A stretch of 64,000 bases of DNA from Mycolicibacter sp. MU0102 (GTDB taxonomy: Bacteria; Actinomycetota; Actinomycetes; Mycobacteriales; Mycobacteriaceae): assembly GCF_963378105.1 (NCBI RefSeq), contig NZ_OY726398.1, positions 4,730,173 to 4,794,172 of the forward strand, read 5' to 3'. The notes beneath the pieces were generated by a model. The model had not been told where the DNA came from. It saw nothing but the letters and a program-made list of their open reading frames with translations, and made no database searches. Below are positions 49,589 to 58,050 of this stretch, in pieces. Every line of letters starts with the position of its first letter. The first letter of the stretch is position 1. The translations under genes and the position numbers were made by a program.

Positions 49589-52500
49589 GCACGCCGGCCC
49601 AGCAACCCGCCCGCCCCGAGCTGACCGACGCCGCAGTGGTGTCGCGTTCCTGGGGGATGGCTTTGGCGACCCTGGTCAGCCGCATCACCGGGTTCATCCG
49701 GGTGGTGCTGTTGGCGGCGATCCTGGGGGCCGCCCTGTCGAGCGCCTTCTCGGTGGCCAACCAGCTGCCGAACCAGATCGCCGCCCTGGTGCTGGAGGCC
49801 ACGTTCACCGCGATCTTCGTGCCGGTGCTGGCCCGAGCCGAACGTGACGACGCCGACGGCGGCGCCGCGTTCGTACGTCGGCTGGTCACACTCGCCACCG
49901 CCCTGCTGCTGGCCACCACGGTCATGTCGGTGGCGGCGGCACCGATGCTGGTGCGGTTGATGCTGGGCGGCGACCCGCAGGTCAACGAACCGCTGACCAT
50001 CGCATTCGCCTATCTGCTGCTGCCCCAGGTGATCTGCTACGGGCTGTCCTCGGTGTTCATGGCAATCCTGAACACCCGCAACATCTTCGGAGCACCGGCC
50101 TGGGCGCCGGTGGTCAACAATGTTGTCGCGATCGCCACCCTGGTGGCCTACCTGCTGGTGCCGGGGGAACTGTCGGTCGACCCGGTGCGGATGGGCAACG
50201 CCAAGCTGCTGGTTCTTGGCCTAGGCACCACGGCCGGCGTCGTCGCCCAGACCGCCGTCCTGCTGGTGGCGATCCGGCGGGAGCGGATCAGCCTGCGCCC
50301 GCTGTGGGGAATCGACGACCGGCTCAAGCGATTCGGCACCATGGCCTCGGCGATGGTGCTCTACGTCTTGATCAGCCAGGTCGGCCTGGTGGTGACCAAC
50401 CAGATCGCCAGCACCGCCGCCGCCTCCGGCCCGGCGATCTACTACTACGCCTGGCTGCTGCTGCAACTGCCGTTCGGCATGATCGGCGTGACGGTGCTGA
50501 CCGTGGTGATGCCCCGGCTGAGCCGCAACGCCGCCGCCGGCGACGACCCCGCCGTGCTGGCCGATCTGTCCCTGGCCACCCGGCTGATGATGATCACCCT
50601 TATTCCGATCGTGGCGCTGATGACCGTCGGCGGCCCGGCGATCGGCAGCGCGCTGTTCGCCTACGGCAACTTCGGCAACGTCGACGCGGGCTACCTGGGC
50701 GCCGCGGTGGCGATGTCGGCCTTCACCTTGATCCCCTACGCCATGGTGCTGCTGCAGCTGCGGGTCTTCTACGCCCGGGAACAACCGTGGACTCCTATCG
50801 CCATCATCGTGGTGATCACCGCGGTGAAGATCGTCGCGTCGCTGGCAGCCCCGCACCTGACCGACAACCCCGATCTGGTGGCGGCCTACCTGGGGCTGGC
50901 CAACGGCCTGGGCTTTCTTGCGGGCGCGATCGTCGGGCACATACTGCTGCGGCGCTCCCTGCGCCCGGTCAGTGGGCATTTGGTGGGGCCGGACGTGATC
51001 CGCACCGTGCTGGTGACGTTGACGGCGTCGCTGCTGGCCGGGCTGGTCGCCGAGGTGCTGGATCGGGTGCTGGGCCTGCGGATGCTGACCGACCACGGCG
51101 CGGCCGGATCGATGCTGCGCCTGCTGGTCATGACGCTGGTGATGTTGCCCATCATCGGGGCGGTCATGGTGCGCGCCGAGGTGCCCGAGGCGATCGCCGC
51201 GCTGGCCGCGGTGCGCCGAAGAATCGGTGCCAGAGGAGCCCAGATCGGCATGCCCAACCCGCCTTCTCCCGATCCGAGCGTCCCGTACGCTGAGCACAAC
51301 TGTTTGCCCATACCCGGCGGGGACGTCCCGAACGATCCCGCCGCGCACACGCCGCCGGAGCACATCGCCGGTGGCCGGACACCGAAAGGCGCGGAGGTGG
51401 CCGACATTCCTTCCGAGGGCGCCGGGTCTCGGGCCGCGTCGCGGACCGTTGCTCCGCAGCAGTCTCAGCGGGCCGCCGAGACCCCCGAGTCAGCCGGCAA
51501 CGACAGCTTGCTGACACCGGGCCTGAGCATCGCCGGCGGCCGCTACCGGCTGCTGGTCCGCCACGGCGGCACCCCGGTGCTGCAGTTCTGGCAGGCACTG
51601 GACACGGCGCTGGATCGGCAGGTCGCGCTGACCTTCGTCGACCCGAATCAGACGATGGCCGATGACCAGCTCACCGGCGTGCTGTCGCGCACGCAGCGGC
51701 TCAGCCAGATCACCCTGCCCGGTATCGCCCGCGTGCTTGACGTGGTGCGCGTCGGTGCGGGCGGGCTGGTGGTCTCCGAATGGGTGCGCGGCGCCTCGCT
51801 GCAGGAGGTGGCCGGTACCTCGCCTTCGCCGATCGGTGCCGCCCGCGCGATCCGGTCGTTGGCCACCGCCGCCGAATCCGCCCACCAGAATGGCGTGGCC
51901 CTGTCGATCGACCACCCGGCCCGGGTCCGGGTCAGCATCGACGGCGACGTCACCCTGGCCTTCCCCGCCACGCTGCCGGACACCAAGCCCGAGGACGACA
52001 TCCGCGGCATCGGCGCCACCCTGTATGCGCTGCTGGTCAACCGGTGGCCGTTGACCGAGGCCGGGGCCGACGTGGGACTGGAGCCCGCCGACCGCGACGA
52101 GACCGGCAACCCGGTCAAACCCGACGCGATCAACCCGGACATCCCGTTCCAGATCGCTGCGGCAGCCAGCCATGCGATCCAGCCCGACGGCGGGATCCGC
52201 GGCGCGTCGACGCTGTCGAACCTGCTGCAGCAGGCCACCGCCCTGCACGAGCAGACCGAGCTGTTGGGCACGGTCGCTGACGAGGCACCCGTGCCCCGTC
52301 CGGCGCCGGCTCCACCGGACGACGAGACGCGGGCCGAGCGGCGCCGCCGGGTGCTGATCGGCCTGGGCATCGGCGGGGCCGTCATCCTGGTTGCGCTGCT
52401 GGTGCTGGCCTCGGTGCTCAACCGGATCTTCGGCGACGTCAACGGGTTGGACAAGACCGAACTGGGCTTGAGCAGTCCGTCGGCGTCGTCGCAGACGGGC

Positions 52501-52968
52501 ACCTCCGGACCCAGCGGCATCGTGAAGCCGGTGCAGGTGACGGTCTTCTCCCCCGGCGGCGAGGCCGACCGGCCCCAGGACGCCGGTCTGGCTATCGACG
52601 GAAACCCGGCCACGGCCTGGTCGACGGACACCTACTCCGACCCGGTGCCGTTCCCGAATTTCAAGAACGGCGTCGGGCTGATGCTGCAACTGCCCAAGCC
52701 CACGGTGATCGGCACGGTCACCCTCAACGTCTCCAGCACCGGCACCCGAGTGGAGCTGCGCTCCTCCTCGACGCCGAAGCCGACGCGGCTCGAAGACACC
52801 ACCTTGTTGGCCCCGGCCAAGGCGCTGCAGCCCGGTTCCAACAAGATCACCGCCGACTCGGCGTCGCCGACGTCGAACCTGCTGGTGTGGATCTCCACGA
52901 TGGGCAACACCGGTGGCGAGAGCCGCACCCAGATCTCCGAGATCACCGTGCAGGCAGCGTCCTCCTAG
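49585..52968 (+). CDS. murJ: Lipid II flippase MurJ (MviN) fused to a pseudokinase domain
   Basis: An 1127-residue protein. Residues about 1-535 are a MurJ/MviN flippase with about 14 helices that moves lipid II across the membrane. A long acidic linker follows, then a kinase-like domain at about 640-860 without catalytic motifs (no HRD or DFG), a membrane helix at about 925-950 and an extracytoplasmic domain of about 160 residues at the end. In M. tuberculosis the phosphorylated pseudokinase domain recruits FhaA to control peptidoglycan synthesis. Start GTG 49585 overlaps the previous stop. Length is close to the M. tuberculosis protein. Confidence 0.95.
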   Translation: MSTPAQQPARPELTDAAVVSRSWGMALATLVSRITGFIRVVLLAAILGAALSSAFSVANQLPNQIAALVLEATFTAIFVPVLARAERDDADGGAAFVRRLVTLATALLLATTVMSVAAAPMLVRLMLGGDPQVNEPLTIAFAYLLLPQVICYGLSSVFMAILNTRNIFGAPAWAPVVNNVVAIATLVAYLLVPGELSVDPVRMGNAKLLVLGLGTTAGVVAQTAVLLVAIRRERISLRPLWGIDDRLKRFGTMASAMVLYVLISQVGLVVTNQIASTAAASGPAIYYYAWLLLQLPFGMIGVTVLTVVMPRLSRNAAAGDDPAVLADLSLATRLMMITLIPIVALMTVGGPAIGSALFAYGNFGNVDAGYLGAAVAMSAFTLIPYAMVLLQLRVFYAREQPWTPIAIIVVITAVKIVASLAAPHLTDNPDLVAAYLGLANGLGFLAGAIVGHILLRRSLRPVSGHLVGPDVIRTVLVTLTASLLAGLVAEVLDRVLGLRMLTDHGAAGSMLRLLVMTLVMLPIIGAVMVRAEVPEAIAALAAVRRRIGARGAQIGMPNPPSPDPSVPYAEHNCLPIPGGDVPNDPAAHTPPEHIAGGRTPKGAEVADIPSEGAGSRAASRTVAPQQSQRAAETPESAGNDSLLTPGLSIAGGRYRLLVRHGGTPVLQFWQALDTALDRQVALTFVDPNQTMADDQLTGVLSRTQRLSQITLPGIARVLDVVRVGAGGLVVSEWVRGASLQEVAGTSPSPIGAARAIRSLATAAESAHQNGVALSIDHPARVRVSIDGDVTLAFPATLPDTKPEDDIRGIGATLYALLVNRWPLTEAGADVGLEPADRDETGNPVKPDAINPDIPFQIAAAASHAIQPDGGIRGASTLSNLLQQATALHEQTELLGTVADEAPVPRPAPAPPDDETRAERRRRVLIGLGIGGAVILVALLVLASVLNRIFGDVNGLDKTELGLSSPSASSQTGTSGPSGIVKPVQVTVFSPGGEADRPQDAGLAIDGNPATAWSTDTYSDPVPFPNFKNGVGLMLQLPKPTVIGTVTLNVSSTGTRVELRSSSTPKPTRLEDTTLLAPAKALQPGSNKITADSASPTSNLLVWISTMGNTGGESRTQISEITVQAASS

Positions 52969-53048
52969 GCGATCGCGAGGGCGGCGAGCCTGTGCACAGC
53001 TCGTTTGGGTGAAGTGCCGACGGGTCCGCCGCTGGTTACTGTCCGCCC

Positions 53049-53807
53049 ATGGGGCACCCGGACCGCAGCGACGCCGAACTGCTGGCCGCGCATGTCGCCG
53101 GTGACCGCTACGCCTTCGGCGAGCTCTACGGCCGCCACCACCGCCGGCTACGCCGGTTGGCCCGGCTCACCACCGGGTGTCCGGAAGAGGCCGAGGATGC
53201 GCTGCAGGAGGCGATGCTGTCGGCACATCGGGCGGCGGGATCGTTTCGCTACAACGCCGCCGTCGGTAGCTGGCTGCACCGGATCGTGATCAACGCCTGC
53301 CTGGATCGCTTGCGTCGCAACAAAGTTTCTTACACCGAGCTGCTCGTCACCCACGCCATCGTCGGTGATCGCACCGCCGAGGTAGAGACCGCACTGGACG
53401 TACGCGCAGCGTTGTGCCGGTTGCCGGCCAACCAGCGTGCCGCGGTGGTGGCCGTGGACATGCAAGGGTTTTCGGTCGCCGACGCTGCCCACGCGTTCGG
53501 CGTGGCACCGGGCACCGTCAAGAGTCGCTGCGCGCGCGGCCGAGCGCGGCTGGCGACCCTGCTCGGACGATCACCGCACCCCGGGCCCAACACTGCGGTC
53601 CGGCCGGCCCGCGGCCGGTTAGCCTTGGCGCCTGAGGGTGGCTTACCTGTGTGCGTGCCGCCTCTACAACGAGCGGAAGCGGCGGCATGCCCATCGATTC
53701 GGACGACGAACAGACCCGTGCCCACACCGGGCCCCCCGCGCACTCAAGCCGGCCCCTCCCCTCGTTCCGTCGGATCGCCGCCTGGGCCGGCGGCGCCGCC
53801 GCGTTGA
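53049..53807 (+). CDS. sigM: ECF sigma factor SigM with extended C-terminus
   Basis: An ECF sigma factor: sigma-2 region (SDAELLAAHVAGDRYAFGELY to GSWLHRIVINACLDRLRR) and sigma-4 region (ALCRLPANQRAAVVAVDMQGFSVADAAHAFGVAPGTVKSRCARGRARL). Both DNA-binding parts look intact. The family normally ends soon after RARLATLLG (about residue 178); here the frame runs on for about 75 residues of Pro/Arg-rich sequence to 53807, overlapping the anti-sigma gene in another frame. This tail is probably not functional. SigM controls mycobacterial cell-surface and stationary-phase genes. Confidence 0.88.
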   Translation: MGHPDRSDAELLAAHVAGDRYAFGELYGRHHRRLRRLARLTTGCPEEAEDALQEAMLSAHRAAGSFRYNAAVGSWLHRIVINACLDRLRRNKVSYTELLVTHAIVGDRTAEVETALDVRAALCRLPANQRAAVVAVDMQGFSVADAAHAFGVAPGTVKSRCARGRARLATLLGRSPHPGPNTAVRPARGRLALAPEGGLPVCVPPLQRAEAAACPSIRTTNRPVPTPGPPRTQAGPSPRSVGSPPGPAAPPR

Positions 53808-54196
53808 TCGCGGTCGGGGTCGGCACCGCCGCGCTGCTCCGGTTTCCCGGGGACACTGCTAGCAGCCCGCGTTCCTTCGACGCCATCACGGTGGCCTCCG
53901 CGCCGACGGGGGTGCTGCCGCTGTCCGAGCCGGAGATCCTCGAGCTCTTGAACCGTCGCCCCGAATACGGTCCCCTCACCGATCCCGCACGCCGGACCGG
54001 CTGCCTGGCCGGGCTCGGTTACCCCGCCTCGACACACGTGCTCGGGGCCCGCGAGGTCACCGTCAACGGCCACCCCGGCGTGGTGCTGCTGCTGCCGGGC
54101 ACGCCAGAGGGCACGATCATCGCGTTGGCGGTGGCTCCGCACTGCAGTGCCGCGGACACCGGACTGCTCGCCGACACCACCGTCCGGCGCCCCTAG
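53687..54196 (+). CDS. SigM anti-sigma factor RsmA-like protein, apparently N-terminally truncated
   Basis: A 169-residue single-pass protein: about 25 polar N-terminal residues, a membrane helix (about 28-50) and an extracytoplasmic domain ending with LAVAPHCSAADTGLLAD, a segment shared with M. tuberculosis Rv3912. The M. tuberculosis protein has, from memory, a further N-terminal cytoplasmic region of about 85 residues that binds SigM; no such region is found in any frame upstream, and sigM reads into this area. The start ATG 53687 is uncertain; GTG 53651 is possible. If the anti-sigma domain is absent, SigM may lack this control. Confidence 0.72.
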   Translation: MPIDSDDEQTRAHTGPPAHSSRPLPSFRRIAAWAGGAAALIAVGVGTAALLRFPGDTASSPRSFDAITVASAPTGVLPLSEPEILELLNRRPEYGPLTDPARRTGCLAGLGYPASTHVLGAREVTVNGHPGVVLLLPGTPEGTIIALAVAPHCSAADTGLLADTTVRRP

Positions 54197-54227
54197 ACGC
54201 CGGCAGGACCCGGCAGTAGCGAACCGG

Positions 54228-54253
54228 GGAACATCGCCGCCTACGCTGACGTT
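54228..54253 (+). promoter_or_regulatory. ECF-type promoter upstream of trxB
   Basis: GGAAC at 54228-54232 followed 17 bases later by CGTT at 54250-54253 fits the GGAA(C/T)-N16-20-(C)GTT pattern of SigH-type and related ECF promoters. It lies 41 bases before the trxB start. In M. tuberculosis the trxB2-trxC pair is under SigH, so a redox-stress promoter here is expected. Confidence 0.55.
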
Positions 54254-54294
54254 GCTAGCCCCAGTAACCAGATCCCCGCGCGGAAAGGCCCTCG

Positions 54295-55287
54295 ATGTCT
54301 GAGACACCATCCACCCACGATGTGATCATCATCGGTTCCGGCCCGGCCGGGTACACCGCGGCGATTTACGCCGCCCGCGCCCAACTGGCCCCGCTGGTCT
54401 TTGAGGGGACCGCCTTCGGCGGCGCCCTGATGACCACGACCGAGGTGGAGAACTTCCCCGGCTTCCGCAACGGCATCATGGGCCCGGAGCTGATGGACGA
54501 GATGCGTGAGCAGGCGCTGCGCTTCGGTGCTGACCTGCGCATGGAGGACATCGAATCGGTGGAGCTGGACGGGCCGGTCAAGACCGTGGTCACCGCCGAC
54601 GGCGAGACGCACCGGGCCCGGGCAGTCATCTTGGCCATGGGCGCTGCCGCCCGCTACCTGAACATCCCCGGTGAGCAGGAACTGCTCGGCCGCGGGGTGA
54701 GCTCGTGTGCCACCTGCGACGGGTTCTTCTTCCGCGATCAGGACATCGCGGTGATCGGCGGCGGCGACTCCGCGATGGAGGAGGCCACCTTCTTGACCCG
54801 CTTCGCCCGCAGCGTGACCCTGGTACACCGCCGTGAGGAGTTCCGCGCCTCCAAGATCATGCTCAACCGGGCCCGCGAGAACGACAAGATCCGGTTCCTC
54901 ACCAACAGCGTCCCGGTGGCGGTGGAGGGTGAGGCGACCGTGACGGGGCTGCGAGTCCGCGACACCGAGACCGGCGAGGAAACCACCCTGCCGGTGACCG
55001 GCGTGTTCGTCGCGATCGGCCACGACCCGCGCTCGGCACTGGTGCGTGGGGCCGTCGACCTGGATCCGGAGGGTTACGTGCTGGTCCAGCAGCCGGGTTC
55101 ACGCACCTCCTTGGAGGGGGTGTTCGCGGCCGGCGACCTGGTGGACCGCACCTACCGGCAGGCGATCACCGCAGCCGGAACCGGCTGCGCGGCCGCCATC
55201 GACGCCGAACGCTGGCTGGCAGAATCCGAAGACGCCGCAGATACGCACGAAACCGGTACCGAAACCCTGATGGGAGCACCCCGATGA
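54295..55287 (+). CDS. trxB: Thioredoxin reductase
   Basis: A 330-residue flavoprotein that transfers electrons from NADPH to thioredoxin. Features: FAD-binding GSGPAGYTAAIYAARA at residues about 14-29, redox pair CATC in SSCATCDGFFF, NADPH-binding GGGDSAMEEA and the C-terminal FAD motif VFAAGDLVDR. Start ATG 54295 follows a candidate ECF promoter. Its stop overlaps the trxC ATG by four bases, so reductase and substrate are cotranslated. Confidence 0.97.
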   Translation: MSETPSTHDVIIIGSGPAGYTAAIYAARAQLAPLVFEGTAFGGALMTTTEVENFPGFRNGIMGPELMDEMREQALRFGADLRMEDIESVELDGPVKTVVTADGETHRARAVILAMGAAARYLNIPGEQELLGRGVSSCATCDGFFFRDQDIAVIGGGDSAMEEATFLTRFARSVTLVHRREEFRASKIMLNRARENDKIRFLTNSVPVAVEGEATVTGLRVRDTETGEETTLPVTGVFVAIGHDPRSALVRGAVDLDPEGYVLVQQPGSRTSLEGVFAAGDLVDRTYRQAITAAGTGCAAAIDAERWLAESEDAADTHETGTETLMGAPR

Positions 55288-55613
55288 CCGACCACGCCAC
55301 CGTGAACGTCTCCGACGCCACCTTCGCCGCCGACGTGCTGGCCAGCAGCAAGCCCGTGCTGGTGGACTTCTGGGCGACCTGGTGCGGCCCCTGCAAGATG
55401 GTGGCCCCGGTACTGGAGGAGATCGCCGCCGAGCAGGCCGACCAGCTCACCGTCGCCAAGCTGGACGTGGACGCCAACCCGGACACCGCGCGGGACTTCA
55501 ACGTGGTCTCGATTCCCACCTTGATCCTGTTCAAGGACGGTCAGCCGGTGAAGCGGATCGTCGGCGCCAAGGGCAAAGCGGCCCTGTTGCGGGAGCTCGC
55601 AGACGCGACCTAG
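55284..55613 (+). CDS. trxC: Thioredoxin
   Basis: A 109-residue thioredoxin with active site WCGPC in FWATWCGPCKM, cis-Pro in SIPTLILF and typical VDANPDTARDF. It is the disulfide reductant reduced by the upstream TrxB. Start ATG 55284 overlaps the trxB stop (ATGA). Named by its position next to trxB2 in M. tuberculosis. Confidence 0.96.
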   Translation: MTDHATVNVSDATFAADVLASSKPVLVDFWATWCGPCKMVAPVLEEIAAEQADQLTVAKLDVDANPDTARDFNVVSIPTLILFKDGQPVKRIVGAKGKAALLRELADAT

Positions 55614-55780
55614 CGATTCCGGGCACGGTCCGACGCGCTTGTGAGCCTCGGCTCTCAGGTGCCTATTGTTGCCTCGCCGTTTTCGAAAATTGGCCGGGGA
55701 TCTGAGACAATTCTGGCTAATCTGCTGGCAACCACCAGCACGGTTCCATTGCCAACAGCGACAACCGGAGGGGCTCAGTA

Positions 55781-57001
55781 ATGTCGGGTCGGCATCGCGG
55801 CACCGAGCAGGGCCTGCGTCGTGGCGACCGCAGCGGTGCCGTGGTGGAGATTCGGGCGGCGCTGGCCGCGCTGGGGCTGGTGGACAGCCCTGACGCGGAT
55901 CTGAGCACCGGCAAGCACGTCGCCCTGGACGTCTACGACGAAGCGCTGGACCAGGCGGTGCGGGCGTTTCAGCAGCAGCGTGGCCTGCTCGTCGACGGCG
56001 TGATCGGCGAGGCCACCTACCGTGCGCTCAAGGAGGCGTCCTACCGACTGGGCGCCCGCATTCTCAACCACCAGTTCGGGGCGCCGATGTACGGCGACGA
56101 CGTCGCCACGCTGCAGGCGCGTCTGCAGGATCTGGGCTTCTACACCGGTCTGGTCGACGGCTACTTCGGCATCCAGACGCACAACGCGTTGATGTCCTAT
56201 CAGCGTGAGTACGGTCTGTACGCCGACGGTATCTGCGGCCCGGAAACGTTGCGCTCCTTGAACTTCCTGGCCTCGCGGGTGACCGGCGGTTCGCCGCATG
56301 CGATCCGCGAGGAGGAATTGGTGCGGCGGTCTGGACCCCGGCTGTCCGGCAAGCGGATCGTGATCGATCCGGGCCGTGGCGGCCGTGACCACGGGCTGAT
56401 CATCCAGACTCCGTCTGGGCCGATCAGTGAAGCGGATATCTTGTGGGACTTGGCAAGTCGTTTGGAAGGCCGGATGACGGCCATCGGGATGGACACCTTC
56501 CTGTCCCGTCCCAGCGGCCGCAACCCGTCGGACGCCGAACGCGCCGCTACCGCAAACGCCGTAGGCGCCGACCTGATGATCAGCCTGCGTTGCGCCACCC
56601 ACGTCAGCCCCGCGGCCAACGGTGTGGCGTCGTTCCACTTCGGCAACTCGCATGGCTCGGTGTCCACCATCGGCCGTAACCTCGCAGACTTCATTCAGCG
56701 AGAGATCGTGGCCCGCACCGGATTACAGGACTGTCGGGCGCACGGCCGGACTTGGGACCTGCTGCGCCTGACCCGCATGCCCACCGTCGAGGTCGACGTC
56801 GGTTACATCACCAGCCCTCGTGATCGCGGGATGCTGGCTTCTCCCGCTAATCGCGACGCCATCGCCGAAGGAATGCTCGCCGCGGTCAAACGGCTGTATC
56901 TGCTGGGCAAGAACGACCGGCCCACCGGAACCTTCACGTTCGCCGAATTGCTGGCCCACGAGCTGTCGGTCGAGCGCACCGGCCATCTCGGCGGTTCTTG
57001 A
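55781..57001 (+). CDS. cwlM: CwlM, catalytically dead amidase that regulates peptidoglycan precursor synthesis
   Basis: A 406-residue protein: two peptidoglycan-binding type 1 repeats (about residues 10-75 and 95-160), then an N-acetylmuramoyl-L-alanine amidase type 3 fold. The first zinc ligand, normally in DPGHGG, is replaced in IDPGRGGRDHG, which agrees with CwlM being a regulator rather than an amidase. In mycobacteria phosphorylated CwlM activates MurA. The C-terminal threonines in PTGTFTF (382, 384 and 386) correspond to the region phosphorylated by PknB in studied species. GGAGG lies nine bases before ATG 55781. The 167-base gap to trxC shows no other gene. Confidence 0.94.
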   Translation: MSGRHRGTEQGLRRGDRSGAVVEIRAALAALGLVDSPDADLSTGKHVALDVYDEALDQAVRAFQQQRGLLVDGVIGEATYRALKEASYRLGARILNHQFGAPMYGDDVATLQARLQDLGFYTGLVDGYFGIQTHNALMSYQREYGLYADGICGPETLRSLNFLASRVTGGSPHAIREEELVRRSGPRLSGKRIVIDPGRGGRDHGLIIQTPSGPISEADILWDLASRLEGRMTAIGMDTFLSRPSGRNPSDAERAATANAVGADLMISLRCATHVSPAANGVASFHFGNSHGSVSTIGRNLADFIQREIVARTGLQDCRAHGRTWDLLRLTRMPTVEVDVGYITSPRDRGMLASPANRDAIAEGMLAAVKRLYLLGKNDRPTGTFTFAELLAHELSVERTGHLGGS

Positions 57002-57002
57002 T

Positions 57003-57085
57003 CCCGCGGTTCAGCGAGACTCGACGCAGGAGAGCCGCAGCTGGAACCGCCGCGTAGAACCCCGCGGTTCAGCGAGGCCCGACGG
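57003..57085 (+). repeat. Hairpin repeat copies at the cwlM/Rv3916c convergent ends
   Basis: CCCGCGGTTCAGCGAG occurs at 57003 and again at 57061, 58 bases apart. The first unit contains GCGGTTCAGC and GCTGGAACCGC, which pair with one bulged base. The second copy holds the stop codon of the leftward GNAT gene (57069-57071). A related element is at 24077. Confidence 0.6.
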
Positions 57086-57827
57086 CCCCGGTCGCAGACC
57101 CGGACACAGCGGGGGCGCCCACCCCGATCGGTTGCTCCAACCGCGAGCTCTCCAGCAGGCGCTCGAGCGCAGCCTCCACCTCAGCCTTCCACCCCAAGCC
57201 CTTGTCGAGTTCCAGTCGCAGCCGCGGGAAGTACTGGTGCGGCGCCACCACGGTGAACCCGACGTCGGTCAAGAAGTCTGCCGCGATGATGCAGTGCTCG
57301 ACCGAGCAGTCACCGACCGCCTCCAACACCGGTGCGACGTCGGGCGGGGCGGTGCCCATATCGAGTAGTTCGGGGACTGCCGTCGTGCGGCCGAAGGCCT
57401 CGAGTGCGCGTACGCCGCGTCGCATCAATTCCTCGACCACCCGGGAGATCAGTTCCCGCGGCAGACCGTCGGCCATCGGCGCCGGATCGACTCCGATCGA
57501 AGTCAGTAGCACAGCGTCGGCCGAGACTGGCCCGGTGGGAAACCGCTGCGCCCGCGGCACGGCACGCGGAGGTGCGTAGAGCACGTAGCCGAGGCACTGC
57601 GGATCCCCGACACCTCGCGCGGCGGCCGACGGTGTGGCGACCTGGCCGCAGGTCCCCCACTCCAGCATCACCATCGACAGCCAGGCTTCCTTTTCGAACT
57701 CCGGGTCCGAGAGGTGATCGTCGCGCCCGAGGGTGGCTGGATCGACTTCCCAGAAGACGCAGCGGCGTGCGTGCTTGGGAAGCTGCTCGAAACCCTCGAG
57801 CTTCAGGGGTGCGATTCGGACAGACAC
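57069..57827 (-). CDS. GNAT-like acetyltransferase (Rv3916c-like)
   Basis: A 252-residue conserved mycobacterial protein. Parts of an acetyltransferase-like alpha/beta fold are visible (CLGYVLYAPPRAVP, then LTSIGVDPAPMADGLPRELISRVVEELMRRGVRALEAF), but no strong acetyl-CoA motif stands out; the assignment rests on the layout and on its place between cwlM and parB as in M. tuberculosis. The C-terminal 20 residues are low complexity. Convergent with cwlM, both stops lying in hairpin repeats. Confidence 0.75.
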   Translation of the reverse strand: MSVRIAPLKLEGFEQLPKHARRCVFWEVDPATLGRDDHLSDPEFEKEAWLSMVMLEWGTCGQVATPSAAARGVGDPQCLGYVLYAPPRAVPRAQRFPTGPVSADAVLLTSIGVDPAPMADGLPRELISRVVEELMRRGVRALEAFGRTTAVPELLDMGTAPPDVAPVLEAVGDCSVEHCIIAADFLTDVGFTVVAPHQYFPRLRLELDKGLGWKAEVEAALERLLESSRLEQPIGVGAPAVSGSATGAVGPR

Positions 57828-57999
57828 TGGACTCCCGGTCTCAACCCGTGCTGCCGCCGACGGCAGCCCCTTAAGAATAGGAGCGTCGAGCCGCCGGATG
57901 CCACTCTCGGTGCCATTCGGTCGGTCGACCGCTCCAAAAAATGAAAGCTGCTGTTAATCAACACGTTTCAGTACCCTCGACGGACCGGAGTCACCGTAC

Positions 58000-58012
58000 C
58001 GTCACAGTGACG
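58000..58012. promoter_or_regulatory. Perfect 13-base palindrome downstream of parB
   Basis: CGTCAC-A-GTGACG lies 38 bases past the parB stop and about 170 bases upstream of the Rv3916c-like start. It may be a transcription-factor site or a weak 3' hairpin. The rest of the 223-base gap 57828-58050 shows nothing further. Confidence 0.35.
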
Positions 58013-58050
58013 TAACGGCCGTGTGGCCCTGGACCTGGGCGAACAACGCC

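Noticed and set aside
53808..53862. Small open frame starting at 53638 with VAYLCACRLYNERKRR
   Set aside because: Overlaps both sigM and the anti-sigma gene in a third frame, has no ribosome-binding site and no known family.
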